DNA of 64,000 nt from Populus alba (taxonomy: Eukaryota > Streptophyta > Magnoliopsida > Malpighiales > Salicaceae): contig NC_133302.1 in NCBI RefSeq assembly GCF_005239225.2, forward strand, positions 18,951,357 to 19,015,356, written 5' to 3'. The notes beneath the pieces were generated by a model, which saw only the letters and a list, made by a program, of their open reading frames with translations, had not been told where the DNA came from and made no database searches. Both the position numbers and the translations under genes were made by a program. This document shows positions 1 through 10,919 of the stretch, piece by piece (position 1 is the first letter of the stretch; each line of letters opens with the position of its first letter).

Positions 1-470
1 AGAACCAAATCTAAGTTTTCTTGATTTTTTGATTTTTGGTTTTAGTTATTATTAGTGATTTTTAGCTAATTGTCGATTTATTTAATTAGATATTTGTATA
101 AGTTTTTTGATGTTGTGTATCAGTTCATGACATCAACGAATCCATCTGAGATGCTCATCAAGTACATTTCAAGTCCAAGGAACCAATTGGCTAAAAAAAT
201 TGTTTTGGGTTTAATTTTTTTTACCATATAATTTTACAATATTGAGCATAACTCGAAATTTGATAACTGAATGGAGCTGAAAATTTACTAGATGATTTCA
301 AAGGTGTTGTTCGATGTTGCAAGTAAAATGTCAAGTCAATCAGAGTTCGGTAAGGTAGCTTAATACATGTCAGAAGTTACTATACAAAAACTTTATTATT
401 TCCCTAATTGGTTTAAAATCATCTTTCCTTATGATTTTTGAATTCTATGCTTGGTAAGAATTTTTATTGT
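1..470. other. AT-rich spacer, possibly internal part of a Copia element
   Basis: I see no reading frame with recognisable similarity here. Because the stretch directly precedes a polypurine tract and an LTR-like start on the plus strand, it may be the degraded 3' end of that retroelement. This is inference from position only. Confidence 0.3.
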
Positions 471-555
471 AATTTGAGGGGGAGTGTTAAGAAAGAATCA
501 ATAATATTTCACGTTTACATAATGTATTAGGAAATATATATTCTCAAAGATATGT
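471..555 (+). mobile_element. Polypurine tract and start of a Copia-type 3' LTR
   Basis: Positions 474-484 read TTTGAGGGGGAG, a typical plant Ty1-copia polypurine tract. It is followed immediately at 485 by TGTTAAG, the usual kind of LTR start. The LTR cannot be followed for its full length because LINE-like sequence begins shortly after. No 5' LTR or coding region lies inside the window, so this is the right-hand stub of an element that starts upstream. Confidence 0.5.
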
Positions 556-559
556 ATTC

Positions 560-1195
560 TTATTGTAACTCTTATTCCAGAATTAGCTTAGCACAATATA
601 GGAAAATAATCTTGCATATAGTAGCAGCGACAGATTCAATAACATGTACATCAGGGTTGGCAAATCCTTTTTTTCTCTTAAATTTACATTTACTCCTCGT
701 CGAGGTCTCCGTCAGGGAGATCTTTTTGTCTCCGTACTTATTTGTGCTGTGAATGGAGAAATTGGCCATGCTAATCAAGGCGAAGTGGAATCTAGACCCT
801 GGAATCCTGTTGCCGTATCTCATGGGGGTTTATCTATTTCTCATTTGCTAAAAGCAGATGATGTTATACTTTTTTCCAGTGTATATACCATCACTTAGTT
901 TTATGCATGTTCAGGTATGGTTGTTAATGATGATAAAACTAAGGCCTTCCTTTCTCCTCGCACTCATAGACGGCATAAAGAGGAGCTGAGTTGGAGATTT
1001 CACATGAGTTTTACTGCGGACATGGCGTAAGAGAAGGATTCTTTCCTTCGAGTGTTTGTGATGAGATCGATAGACTCAGAATTCTGGCAACGGCATTCAT
1101 CTTCCAATCTGGGAAGCTGTTTGTTCTCCTAAAAGTCGAGGCGGTTTTGGCTTGTGTCAGGCTAGGGATAACAATATTGCTATGTTGGGTTAGCA
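560..1195 (+). pseudogene. LINE (L1-type) reverse transcriptase fragment
   Basis: Several plus-strand frames carry pieces of a plant L1 reverse transcriptase. Around 690-895 there is a GLRQGD motif followed by an ISHLLKADDVILFS stretch, which corresponds to the [FY]ADD catalytic block with the first residue changed to K. Around 915-1027 a VNDDKTKAFLSPRTH stretch follows, the region normally just after ADD. Around 1095-1195 a WEAVCSPKSRGGFGL stretch matches the later CxPKxxGGLG block. About 100 residues normally lie between the last two pieces, so there is an internal deletion as well as frameshifts and stops. The fragment has no endonuclease and no RNase H part. It is a dead relic. Confidence 0.75.
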
Positions 1196-1796
1196 AACCG
1201 TTAAGCCCAACTACGGAAACCATGTCAAAATCAATCCATTACTTGAATATTGTCCTAAATGATCCGTTAACAATCAAAGGTGTTTGATATTGAGATAATC
1301 CATTACATTATCTCCGTTCATCTTGAGTGGTCTAATCTTTTCTCCCTTATTGTATCTTATAAAGTCTTCTGACTTGTAAGAAAAGAAGCACCAACTTTTT
1401 CAGAGAAGAAGCTATATAAAAAGAGTCACAGGTCGTCATATCGTCGATGATCGTTACAATAAAAGCAAAATGACTGATATATTGAAAGATACTCAAGAAA
1501 GCAACATGGCTTTCTCTCGTTAAAGTACTTTTAACAAAGCCAATTCCACATCACTGCTCATACATTTAACATAAACAAAAAGAAAATGGATCAAAGAGCC
1601 TGTCTTTCTTCGAACCAAAGTGATTGACTTAATACCGTACGATAAACCAAAAGCAGTGCCTGTCGTAGAATCATTAAAAAAAAAAAAAAAACACAATATC
1701 TTGATGAGCTCCATAATATTTAATAATGATCAAACTCAAACTTTATTAGATATAAGGCCATCTTGGAAGGCAGCGCTCCCTAAAACAACTTGGTCA
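1196..1796. other. Spacer, 3' flank of the first CLE gene
   Basis: No gene is seen. The part near 1600-1796 would include the 3' untranslated region of the minus-strand CLE gene. An A run lies near 1674-1691. No other structure stands out. Confidence 0.5.
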
Positions 1797-2054
1797 CTAA
1801 TGATGATGAGGATCTGGTCCTGCTGGTGTAACTCTATCAGTGGGAACACCAAGAGTAGACAACCGTCGATAATGCTCAAGTTTGGAGCGATCAAAACCTA
1901 ACTCGAGCAAGAGGTGGCGGGTATTATTAGCATTTCCTTGCAATGCTTGACCCCCCTTGAGGATACGTGCCTCTGAAGTCAAGAAGATTGCTGAGAATAA
2001 AACCATTAACAAAAGTGTCATTGCCCTTGAAGTTGAAGCAACTCTGCTAGCCAT
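1797..2054 (-). CDS. CLE-family signal peptide precursor (CLE5/6-like)
   Basis: This gene encodes an 85-residue precursor of a secreted CLE peptide hormone. CLE peptides are released in the apoplast and perceived by leucine-rich-repeat receptor kinases of the CLV1/BAM type, which control meristem and vascular cell fate. The sequence shows a basic N-terminus, a hydrophobic signal peptide (about residues 10-29, MTLLLMVLFSAIFLTSEA), a variable middle, and a C-terminal 12-residue CLE motif RVTPAGPDPHHH (residues 74-85). The prolines at motif positions 4 and 7 are those normally hydroxylated. The ARIL stretch after the signal peptide and the LxELGFDxSK segment in the middle resemble Arabidopsis CLE5/CLE6. 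The start is the only upstream ATG of a compact frame, and a TATA box lies about 135 bp upstream. It is intronless, as is usual for the family. The ligand call is firm; the exact orthology is not. Confidence 0.9.
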   Translation of the reverse strand: MASRVASTSRAMTLLLMVLFSAIFLTSEARILKGGQALQGNANNTRHLLLELGFDRSKLEHYRRLSTLGVPTDRVTPAGPDPHHH

Positions 2055-2747
2055 GTATACTAGTATATGTTAAGAGAATAACCAAGTTTGGGAAGAAGGG
2101 TAACAAGCTAGATTTGTTTAAGTACTGGCCAGTAATAGCTTGAGCTTCGAAAGAAGAAAGTAGTAGCTTCCATGGAACATAATTTCATATTTATAGGACA
2201 AAATCTAAGACCTGAGAAATTGACAAGGGACAATGTATAGTGGAGAGAATGTGGAGACCGACAAAGTCCATCCAAAGCGTGATTGTCGTCTACTTCATAG
2301 AATAAAACCTTATGTTTTTTTATTATGTATCTCACCTTAACGTTTATGTCCCATTCCATAGTCTTTATGCAAAGCATCTTCTTCTGAAAATGATAAGGGG
2401 AAGGTCTAGTCATCTGTGCTTGTACACTTGGCTGGATTTTAAAGTGAAGAAAATAACAAATAATATATACTAGCTGGTAATCTAAACATATAATCGATCT
2501 ACCAAATGGAGAAGTGACTTTTGCCTACACTCATCTTTTTGAGCAAGGAATTTTCCTCCTTTGATTTTACTAAGTTTTATAACCTAAGATTCGTTATCAT
2601 TTTTCAATTTTCCTTAATTTGAAAAATAGAAACAAAAGGAATTGTTTTGTTTTGATGTTTTTTTCTTTATTAAAAAGACATAAGAAAAAAACTCACCATT
2701 TTGAAAAACACTTTCTTGGTTTTGAGATTTTTTGACAAACCATTAGT
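2055..2747. other. Upstream region of the first CLE gene
   Basis: This is presumably the promoter and 5' untranslated region of the minus-strand CLE gene. Apart from a TATA box at 2187-2196, no gene or repeat is recognised before the Copia insertion begins. Confidence 0.5.
2187..2196 (-). promoter_or_regulatory. TATA box of the first CLE gene
   Basis: The minus strand reads CCTATAAATATG about 135 bp before the CLE start codon. The second CLE gene has a nearly identical CCTATAAATAG at about the same distance, which supports the assignment. Confidence 0.55.
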
Positions 2748-2948
2748 TAAGAATAATGAAATGTGTTGGGTTGTGCCTTAACCAACCTTCCTATTTATAT
2801 AGAGGCAGCAGAACACTGCAGTAACTGTAGGGATTACAACATCCTATATTAATTTCCTATTCTGATAGATACATAAGTAACTATAGGGATTACAACATCT
2901 TATATTAATTTTATATTCTAATATATTCATGATATACATTCTATAATA
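2748..2948 (-). repeat. 3' LTR of the Copia element
   Basis: Direct repeat of 7490-7667. Both copies share a TATA-like CTATATAAATAG (minus strand) and an internal near-duplication of a block containing ATTACAACATC. This copy is about 20 bp longer at its right end. Confidence 0.85.
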
Positions 2949-3072
2949 TGCCTCCTCAAGTTGAGCATGGGGGATCAACCCGAAGCTTGAACCGAAAAGC
3001 AGTAAAGGATGCAACAGGAAGCGGTTTAGTAAAGACATCGGCAAGTTGATCCCGAGAGGGAACAAAATGAAT

Positions 3073-3612
3073 CTAAATTTCTTTCTTGGCAACGCGGTCA
3101 CGGATAAAGTGATAATCCACTTTAACATGCTTAGTACGAGCATGGAAGATAGGATTTCCTGAGAGATAGGTAGCACCAAGATTATCACACCAAATGGTAG
3201 GAGTAGAGACTGAGGGAACCTCTAAATCTGTTAACAAGTATTGAAGCCAAATAACTTCAGTGGTACCATCAGTAAGGGCTTTATACTCAACCTCAATAGA
3301 GGAGCGGGCAACAGTGCATTGCTTGCCGGATTTCCAAGAAATCGATGTCTGACAAAAAAAGACAAGATAGCCGCCTGTAGACTTGTGATCATCAATACTA
3401 CCAGCCCAATCTGCATATGTAAAGCCATATAGAGCAAAAGAGGAGCCTCGAGTGATATGGAAACCATAAGATGCCATACCTTTAAGATAGCATAAAATAC
3501 GTTTGACAGCTGCCCAATGAGAATATGTAGGAGCATGCATAAACTGACAGACTTTGTTAACAACAAAGCATATATCTGGACGAGTGAAGGTAAGATATTG
3601 AAGAGCACCCAC
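3073..3612 (-). pseudogene. Copia RNase H and end of reverse transcriptase
   Basis: An open stretch of 179 codons starts with a GALQYLTFTRPDI block, the conserved start of the region after the Copia reverse transcriptase. It continues through YADWAGSIDDHKSTGGY, the SSIEVEYKAL region and WCDNLGATYLS, all hallmarks of Copia RNase H. The usual final segment (…DQLADVFTKPL) continues in another frame near 2965-3070, so the protein is frameshifted near its end. Confidence 0.85.
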
Positions 3613-3624
3613 GATTTGACGAAA

Positions 3625-4113
3625 TCATGTAGGATTAGAGAATGAATGATCCGATAATAAAATGACTTTCAAATGGGAGACTAGAGTATCAACTGGTTTA
3701 CAGGAAGTCGTACCAGCTCGGGTGAGGATGTCAAGAATATATTTATGTTGACGTAGCATTAAACCCATACCGGTAGACTGAACTTCAATACCCAGAAAGT
3801 AGTGAACAACACCTAAGTCATGAAGCTTGAACTCAAAGCTGAGTAACTGTATAAGGTGATGGAGCATAGCAGAGTTGCTACCTGTGAGCAGAATATCATC
3901 AACATACACTAGGAGATAAAAGATATTAGTACCATCAGATAAAATAAATAGGGAGGTGTCAACCTTGGAAGCTTGAAAATCGATGGAGAGCAAAAAATCA
4001 CTTAGACGAGTGTACCATGCTCTTGGTGCCTGTTTCAAACCATACAATGATTTGTGCAATCTACACACATGAGATGGAAGAGAAGAGTTAACAAAACCTG
4101 GAGGCTGTTTCAT
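3625..4113 (-). pseudogene. Copia reverse transcriptase core
   Basis: A 162-codon frame carries the Copia reverse transcriptase blocks MKQPPGF, LHKSLYGLKQAPRAWY and the catalytic YVDDILLTGS motif, followed by LHDLGVVHYFLGIEV. The catalytic aspartates are present. The flanking frames are out of register with it (4266-4841 upstream, 3073-3612 downstream), so no full-length polyprotein can be made. Confidence 0.88.
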
Positions 4114-4265
4114 GTAGACCTCTTCAGTAAGAACACTATTGAGGAAGGCATTATGAATATCAAGTTGATGAATCTTCCAATTTCATGAAACCGCGATAGA
4201 GAAAACCAATCAGACAGTGGCCTGCTTAATAACTAGATGAAGGTTTCAGAATAATCAATACCTTC

Positions 4266-4841
4266 CTACTGGGTAAAACCTCTAGTAACAAGACGCGCTT
4301 TATAGCGCTCAATACTACCATCAACACGATGTTTGATCTGATATACCCATCTCCTGCCAACAACGTTCATCGAATGATGAAATGGAACCAAAGACCAAGT
4401 GTGATTTTTGCGTAAAGCGGCGATCTCATCATATATTGCATTATGCCAAACTGCATACCGATCAGCATCAGAGAATGCAAAAGGCTTAGAAGAGGGAGAA
4501 TACAGTATCCGTGTGGAGGTAGAAGTAGCGGCAGTGAAAGCAATCAGATTAGCTGTTTTCGGCTGCCGCGGTCTAAGAGTCATAGGATGTCTGTTGTGTG
4601 CTAGTAGAGACGCAGGGGAAGACGGTTGTAGCAAGGAGACCTGTGGCAGCTGATAAAAAGACAAATCAACCATAAGTTGCAGACTAGCGGGAGAGGATGA
4701 TAAAGAAGCAGCCTCAAGCACAGGACTGTCAGTAAAGGAGGGGCTGGAAGTAGAGACTAAAGCTGCAGGAGTGCTGGCCAGGGAGGTCGAAGCAAAGAAG
4801 CGACTAGAAAGTGCCCCAAGACCATGAGGAGAGGAGACCAA
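4266..4841 (-). pseudogene. Copia integrase-RT linker and start of reverse transcriptase
   Basis: This frame holds the serine/alanine/proline-rich spacer typical between Copia integrase and reverse transcriptase. The first RT block follows near its end (NHTWSLVPFHH, VGRRWVYQIKHRVDGSIERYKARLV). The next frame starts after a gap of about 150 bp that contains frameshifts. Confidence 0.8.
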
Positions 4842-4913
4842 TTGACGATTTGAACCTGCATCATAAGGGTTAGATAAACAAGTATGGGATGATGGCCAGG
4901 GGATGGGTGGAGG

Positions 4914-5333
4914 CTATGGTCGGGTGGCTGTTTGGAGTGGTAGAGCAGAGTGTTGTGGGATGTTTGGATGGCTAGTGAAAGTGGGTGGTGGTGGGTGGTT
5001 TAACAAATTTGGGAGGGTGACAGTAGCGGGTGGGATGGGGGTTGTGGTGGAGACCTTTGCAATCTGTTTAGAATTATCAAATGAAAACACATGTTCATAG
5101 AAGCGAACATGATAGGAAATATAAATACAGTGAGATGCAATGTCAAGACATCGATAACCAAGATGCGAGGAACTATATCCAAAAAACACATATGGAGAGG
5201 AACGAAAATCCAATTTATGATTATTATATAGACGCAGAAAAGGAAAACAGAGACACCCAAACATACGCAAAAAATGATAATCAAGAGACCATTGAAATAA
5301 AAAAATCAAACGAAGAGCGATGGACAAGAACAA
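4914..5333 (-). pseudogene. Copia integrase C-terminal region
   Basis: The frame contains LRMFGCLCFPFLRLY, the SSPYVFFGYSSSHLGYRCLD block and a HVRFYEHVFSF segment, the usual sequence after the Copia integrase catalytic core. Region 5334-5950 to its right holds the rest of the integrase, broken by stops in every frame. Confidence 0.78.
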
Positions 5334-5956
5334 GAGTAGGCATGCGATTTATAAGATAAATAGAGGTTTCAAAAGCATAATTTCATAATAAAAAAGGTGT
5401 TTTTACATTGCCCTAAAGAGGTAAGACCTGTTTTCACAATATGCCTATGACAACGCTCTACTGTTCCATTTTGTTCATGAGTACGGGGACAAATCAGACA
5501 ATGATGAATACCAATCGCCTGAAAATATATGGATAGTTTTCGGTATTCACCGCCCCAATCAGTTTGAACAGATTTTATTTTTAATGAAAATTGATATTCA
5601 ACAAGAGTCTGAAATTGATGAAAAACAGAGTAAACATCAGATTTGGCAACGAGAGAATAATATCATACATCACTAAAGATTAATTCAAGTGGAGCAGAAG
5701 TTTTATGACTCGTAGGTCCTAAAGACAAACGCGATAATTTTTTTAAATGACAACTTTGACATTGAAAATTAAGGCGTTTGTTGTTACAAATGATCTTATT
5801 TTTCGAGATTAACAATTGAAAAATACGTGAAGTAGGATGACCTAGTCGACAATGCCATAAATCGGTAGAGGCAGAAGTGCAGGGAGACCAATAAGCTTGA
5901 GGAACTGACGTGACGGAAGACTTGGTCAGAGCATAGAGACCATTTTTACTCTGACC

Positions 5957-6307
5957 TTAGAGAAGGACTTCATGGGTGTTGAAATCCTTGACATAAAACA
6001 CACAAGGGTGAAATTCAAAATAAACATTATTATCAAGATAAAATTTCTGAATAGAAAGCAGAGGTTTCGTGATTGCAGGAACATGAAGAACATTAGATAA
6101 GGTGAAAGAACGATGTGGTGTATATATTTTTGTATGACCAAGATGAGATATAGGAAGGCCCTTACCATCACCAACATGCAAATTATCATTACGAAGATAC
6201 AGTTCTGAAGCGATCAAGGTGGCAAGATCAAGTGTGACGTGTTGATTGACACCAGTATCCAGAAACCAATCAATAGAACCGGTTAAGGAGAGATTGTGTT
6301 GCACCAA
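5957..6307 (-). pseudogene. Copia protease region
   Basis: The frame includes WFLDTGVNQHVT, the aspartic protease active-site block of Copia elements (usually W-x-DTGAxxH), followed by the VGDGKGLPISHLGHT region and the LSNVLHVP motif just before the integrase. The DTG triad is preserved although the frame is otherwise isolated by breaks. Confidence 0.8.
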
Positions 6308-7200
6308 GATGGCAGTAGGTTGTTGGCCATAACCTCGTTGCTAGAATTGAGGGCAATGGGGAGCTGTATGGCCGAAATTCTGACACAGTTGGCAGCGTGA
6401 ATTCTGCCCCCTATTAAGCTGCCAAAAGCCCTGCCTATTGTCACTGAAGGAGGAGTTTTGGAAGCTGCAGTGATCAAGTCTGGAGCCAGCAAATCAGTTG
6501 CCTCTGTTGTTGCACTGGTTGGGACGCCAGCCACCGTTGAAGTGGCCTCTGCTGCGGCCAGAATTGCCAAAAATCTAGCTCTGCACAACAAGAGCAAAAG
6601 ATGGAATGTTGGGTGTGGGCAGCAGAAGAGCATGTATGGCAGCAGAAGATTTGTGAAGAAATTCATGTGTGAGGAGATGGTTGTGAAGATCTGCATATGA
6701 TAAAGGTTCAGCCTTGGTAATAAGAAAGGTAATTAAGTCTTTAAACTCTCCCCGAAGACCACAAAACACATATAAATTAAAATTTTCAAGCGAAACTAAC
6801 CGACCAACAACGGCCAATTCATCAAATAAGGCCTTCGCTTTTTGCATAAATTGAGTTACTGATTCATCACCCTATCGAAGATCCTAAAGAGAGTTGTGAA
6901 GTTGCATAATACGAAAGTTGGAGGTGGAAACGAGAGCTCGCTCAAGAGTGCCCCAAGCTGAACAAGAACTTTGACAGCCAACAACAAGATGTAAAACTTC
7001 TATAGATAGAGAGGAAAGAAGAGCAATTAGAATGAGTTGGTCCTATTGTTTCCAGGTTTGAAAAAGCAGATTTACCTTAAGAGCGATATCATCATGTGCA
7101 AGAACATGTGTTAGAGCCATCAACAAAACCAAAAACTCCTTGGCCTAGGAGATAAGGCAGCATCTGCATACGCTAATATAAAAAATTGGTGTTTGTTAAT
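6283..7200 (-). pseudogene. Copia gag (UBN2-type) remnant
   Basis: Three shifted frames carry the gag. Around 6900-7090 there is a WKQQDQLILIALLSSLS-like segment and the ALERALV/RIMQLHNSL region. Around 6575-6860 there is QFMQKAKALFDELAVVGR, then the LITFLITKAEPLSYADLHNHLLTHE block. These are the conserved blocks of plant Copia gag. Stops and frameshifts separate them. Confidence 0.75.
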
Positions 7201-7471
7201 TTGAAGGAGATGACTTGATGAGTGTGAGAAAAGGGAGATAATGCTTGCGGCAGCAGACGTGGGCTGCAAGAGGAGGCATTCACCAGCCATGGCAGAGGAG
7301 AATCCAGGTGGTGACGCAATAGAGGAGGCACTGCAAGAGAAGAGGGCTGCACTGCCGGAGAAGAAGAAAGTTAGACTACTGGTGCTGCAGAATTTGAAGA
7401 TGTATGTGGTGGCTGTTCCATTGAAGAAAGGAGGCTGTGAGAAAAGTAGGTTTAATTTATTTTAGGGTTTT

Positions 7472-7487
7472 GCAGCTCTGATACCAA
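7472..7487 (-). promoter_or_regulatory. tRNA-Met primer binding site
   Basis: The minus strand reads TTGGTATCAGAGCTGC just inside the 5' LTR. TGGTATCAGAGC is the complement of the plant initiator tRNA-Met 3' end used by most Copia elements. Confidence 0.85.
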
Positions 7488-7489
7488 GT

Positions 7490-7667
7490 TGAGAATAATG
7501 GAATGTGTTGGGTTATGCCTTAGCCAACCTTTCTATTTATATAGAGGCAGCAGAACACTACAGTAACTGTAATGATTATAACATCCTATATTATTTTTCT
7601 ATTCTGATAGATACATGAGTAACTATAATGATTACAACATCCTATATTAATTTCCTATTCTATAATA
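7490..7667 (-). repeat. 5' LTR of the Copia element
   Basis: Direct repeat of 2748-2948. Its plus-strand left edge is TGAGAATAATG, while the equivalent edge in the other copy is mutated to TAAG. It carries the same TATA-like element. Confidence 0.85.
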
Positions 7668-7771
7668 CTAAGAAAAATAAATTACTAGTTTCATTTTTTT
7701 AATTTTGACTTTGGTTTAAAAACTCGTTTTGTTTAGTTTTTTGTTATTGAGTTTAAGAGAAAAGAGAGAAA

Positions 7772-8300
7772 CTAATTTAGAACTATGTAAGAAAAACTCC
7801 TATAGGAAAACTTTGACCATAAAGTTAGACGATGTAAGATTAGTTGAAATATCGAGTTCCAACCTTGTTGCTTGTTATGGAAATTAAAAGATTTCTTGCC
7901 AACCAATACCCCCACAAAATACCTTGAACCAAAGCAAAGAAGGTTTTTCTTTGTTGAAACTCTATTTGGATTTTGCAGTGCATCATAAGAGATTCCAAGA
8001 ATTTTAGCATACATCATTGCAAACCTATCCAAAGAATGAATTGATTCTATACATTCCAAGTTTCATAACAGTGGAGAAAAAAGATGCTCACTTGTTTCTT
8101 TTTCTGAGTTACAAAAGGGACAACCTGCTGAAAGATTGTCAATAAAATCCTTTTTTGCAAGGAAATCCTTGATGCTTACTCTACCATGCAATAACAGGAA
8201 AGAGAATACTTCAATTTTTGGAGGTAATATACTTTTTCATAAAAGAGGAGAGAAAGAAGATACACATAGATCACAAATTCTATCCAAAAGATTGTTGCAT
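7772..8300 (-). pseudogene. LINE zf-RVT and tail fragment
   Basis: Read on the minus strand from about 8300, the frames give KIEVFSFLLLHGR, VSIKDFLAKK and a CPFCNSEKETSEHLF block. This is the zinc-binding segment found after the reverse transcriptase in plant L1 elements. Further down, a GKKSFNFHNKQQGWNSIFQ stretch and an LILHRLTLWSKF stretch match the region before the RNase H. Frames are interrupted several times. No reverse transcriptase, poly-A tail or target duplication is seen, so it is a short internal relic. Confidence 0.6.
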
Positions 8301-8814
8301 CACTTTGACCCTGTAATTCCCAATCCAATTTTTACTAGCAACCTTATAAGACTTTGATGGTCACTAGATTAAAAAATAATTAAAATTGCACGCTCCATAT
8401 ACAATCATGTGCCACTACAATATAGTTTTTGCAGCATTGCATTATTTTCATCAATAAATATTGTTGCCAAACAATTTCACTAAAATTTAATCCAATTGTA
8501 GTGAGACACGACACAATCTGAGGGGAACAAGCCATGTTCTGAAAAACCTATTGGAAATCCCATATCAAGGCCGGTGGATTCTTTGGCAGTTTAGACGTAT
8601 GGCCAATAATTATAATAACCTTATGATCATTTGGCAACTGCAAATAGACATTGCCCCTTTAGATCGTAAAGCACCAATGCCTTTCAAATTTTCTAGTGTT
8701 AATCTTTCTTGTGCTCATCGTAAAAGTCATAGCTACAAGCCCTATAGCTTATAATTCTTGGGTAGTTAAATCATAATGACAGGAAAATGACAAGTCCTCC
8801 TTTCATAAAGCTTA
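8301..8814. other. Spacer without recognised gene
   Basis: Nothing can be assigned with confidence. Part of it could be further LINE debris next to 7772-8300, but no conserved block is clear. Confidence 0.35.
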
Positions 8815-9180
8815 TATGATAGGGCATCGCCATACTAGGTTTTGATGCACTGACAATTCTTTATCTATATTGATCATTAACAAATAAATTAAAGTTATCA
8901 TGCACTGGCGGCGCCAAATTAGAATACAAGCTATGAATTGCCTTTTATTTTTGTATAAACTTTACCCCCGCATACATATTCAATAATCTGAAAGGCGTAC
9001 GTGGCTTCATGTAAGGTAGTGTGACTCTACATGGATTTGCCCTAGCTAGTGAGGTTCATGTGATGATGAAGAAGGAAAAACATTACCTTTTTTATTAGTG
9101 ATTTCTTGAAAATCAATTATCATATATAGGACCACGAAAAAAAAGGAGCACAATGTAGGGGATGACTTAATTACACAAGT
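8815..9180. repeat. Duplicated non-coding block, copy 1
   Basis: This block matches 23339-23667. Both begin TATGATAGGGCA and share long identical stretches such as GCACTGGCGGCGCCA and AGCTATGAATTGCCT. They still align, less well, through TTCTTGA and an A-rich run at the end. No coding frame is conserved. Each copy lies upstream of a CLE gene on the same side, so the block is best read as part of a tandem segmental duplication. Confidence 0.75.
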
Positions 9181-9215
9181 TGTGTTAACCTGTTGGCAAT
9201 ACAAATATGAGAACC

Positions 9216-9699
9216 TGAGAATAATATAAATTATAAGACCTCACCTAACAGTTTAAATTATTAGGTTGAATTGGTTCTTTGACATGATATCAGAGCTTTG
9301 ATAACCAAGCGATCACGATTTGAATCTCATCATCCTTATTTATTTGATAAAAGTTAAGTACAAGATAGTGTAAGTCTGTAAAAGTTTCAAGCCCAAAAAA
9401 GCTTTCACTTGAGAGAGTGTGTTAGAGAATAATATAAATCATATCTTGGGACCTTACCTAAAAATTTAAGCTATTAAGTTGAGATAGTTCTTTGACATAG
9501 TATCAGAGTCTTGATGACCAAGCGGTCACGAGTTCGAAAATCATCATCTCTGTTTATGTGATAAAAATTAAACACAAGGTAGTATGGGTCAGTGCAAGTT
9601 TCAAGTCCAAAAGACTTTCACTTGAATGGGTGTATTAGAAAATAATATAACATCGCCTAATAATTTAAAGTTATTGAGTTGAATTGGTTTTTTTTGACA
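9216..9699 (+). mobile_element. Tandem TRIM/SMART-like mini LTR element (LTR-int-LTR-int-LTR)
   Basis: Three related repeats of about 70-78 bp lie at 9216-9284, 9420-9497 and 9631-9699, separated by two internal segments of about 133 bp. The middle repeat starts TGTTAGAG and ends TTTGACA. Each internal segment begins with a TGATATCAGAGC-like primer binding site (initiator tRNA-Met complement) and ends with a short polypurine-like CTTTCACTTGAG stretch before the next repeat. This is the layout of a terminal-repeat retrotransposon in miniature. One unit would be about 290 bp and carries no coding capacity, so it needs proteins of another element. The head-to-tail array sharing LTRs is known for TRIMs. 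Confidence 0.8.
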
Positions 9700-10919
9700 A
9701 AACTTAATATCTTTAAAATAGTATATTTAGTTTTGATTTTCAAATAAGTTAATATAAAAAAAAAAGTAGAATTAACTGTTTGTCATATATGCAATGTTAT
9801 CGAGAAATTATATTCAGTGGGCAGAATTTATGGTGAAAAGTGAGGCTTCGACTTTCAATTATTGAAGCAAAGGTTTGATAAATTGAAAATGTTTTAGCCG
9901 AAGCGAGCCACTGGTTTGCCTCATGCCTTGGGGCGTGCTCTTCCATCTCCTCAAAACTGGGTATCTTCATGTGAAGGTAATTTTTGAGGGTTGACAAATA
10001 CATTTATAAAATCAAAACATAGTTTTCTTTCAGGATAGAAATCTTTGAGAATTAAAGAGAAACTCAGAAACCAATCACCTGAAAAAGCCAGCTATCCGTA
10101 ATGGAATACAACAGTATTTTAATTATCTGGCCTCTTATCACCATTGAAGCATTAAGATTCTAAATACTGATCTCTCGATCTGTCTTCCACTCATGCGCAC
10201 ACGAGCAGCACTAAAGACAAGGAAATCATCCCTTGATTTGATGGGTCAGCACATGCTTTTCCGACCACTATTGCCCAGGGGAAAAAGCTTCGACACCTAG
10301 TTTATGCAGGCATTTTTAAACTTTCGGCGTGCATGAATGTCTAATTAGTGGATATATCCAAATGATATTTCTCTGGTCATAAATATCCAAACGATTTGAT
10401 TTAAAAGAAACAATAGAGTTACACAAGACTCTGTTAAAGAAGTGTTGTTACCAAATTCTTGACTGATGTTTTTGTTAAATTTTTAGAAAAAAACCAAAAA
10501 AAGCAACAACAAAAAACAATGAAAACCCCCAAAAATAGTATATTTTTTATACATTTGCATTATTTTTAGCATTTTTAATGTTATCTCAAAATAATTTAAA
10601 TTTTCAAATATATTTTGAACATATTAAAATTTTAACATGTTATTTTTACAATCATTAATTTTCCTTGTTGAGTCGATGTTGATATTGCTTATTTTAAAAA
10701 ATATTACAAAAAAATAGAAAAAATTAAAATTTACAAAAAAATAAAAAAGAATTCGGAATTTATCCTTCAGCCCAGACACTGTTCAATGTTCAGCCCATAT
10801 CTCGAGTTCTAAAAGTCCAAATGAGCTCGTTCTTGTTTTTTTAGAAAGCTGAGACAAATCCCTAAAGCTTTCATAAAGACTATCTGTTCAAATTCTGATG
10901 TTAGTAATGATATTTTATT
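9700..10919. other. AT-rich spacer
   Basis: No gene or repeat is recognised. Short frames here have no family features. Confidence 0.4.

Larger units (their letters stand above)
2748..7667 (-). mobile_element. Decayed Ty1-copia LTR retrotransposon with short LTRs
   Basis: The element is about 4.9 kb and lies on the minus strand. It has two related short terminal repeats, 2748-2948 (3' LTR) and 7490-7667 (5' LTR). A primer binding site for initiator tRNA-Met follows the 5' LTR, and a polypurine tract (CTTGAGGAGG on the minus strand) precedes the 3' LTR. Internal order from right to left is gag, protease, integrase, reverse transcriptase, RNase H, which is the Copia order. The pol frame is broken by many frameshifts and stops. 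The two LTRs differ at roughly one base in ten by eye, mostly transitions, so the insertion is not recent. No clear 5-bp target duplication is left. It sits upstream of the first CLE gene. Confidence 0.9.

Noticed and set aside
2108..2413. 101-codon minus-strand frame upstream of the first CLE gene
   Set aside because: It has no signal, domain or biased composition and overlaps the CLE promoter and TATA box; chance frame.
2743..7672. Target site duplication for the first Copia element
   Set aside because: TTAGT on the left and CTAAG on the right do not match as a direct repeat, so none is claimed.
8551..8754. 67-codon plus-strand frame as further LINE sequence
   Set aside because: It lies near LINE debris but shows no conserved block on either strand that I could place.
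9285..9420. tRNA-like or SINE origin of the internal segments (GTTCAAATC-type B box around GGTCACGAGTTC)
   Set aside because: No matching A box at the right distance was found, and the segment is bounded by repeated TG...CA LTR-like sequences with a primer site, so a mini LTR element explains it better.
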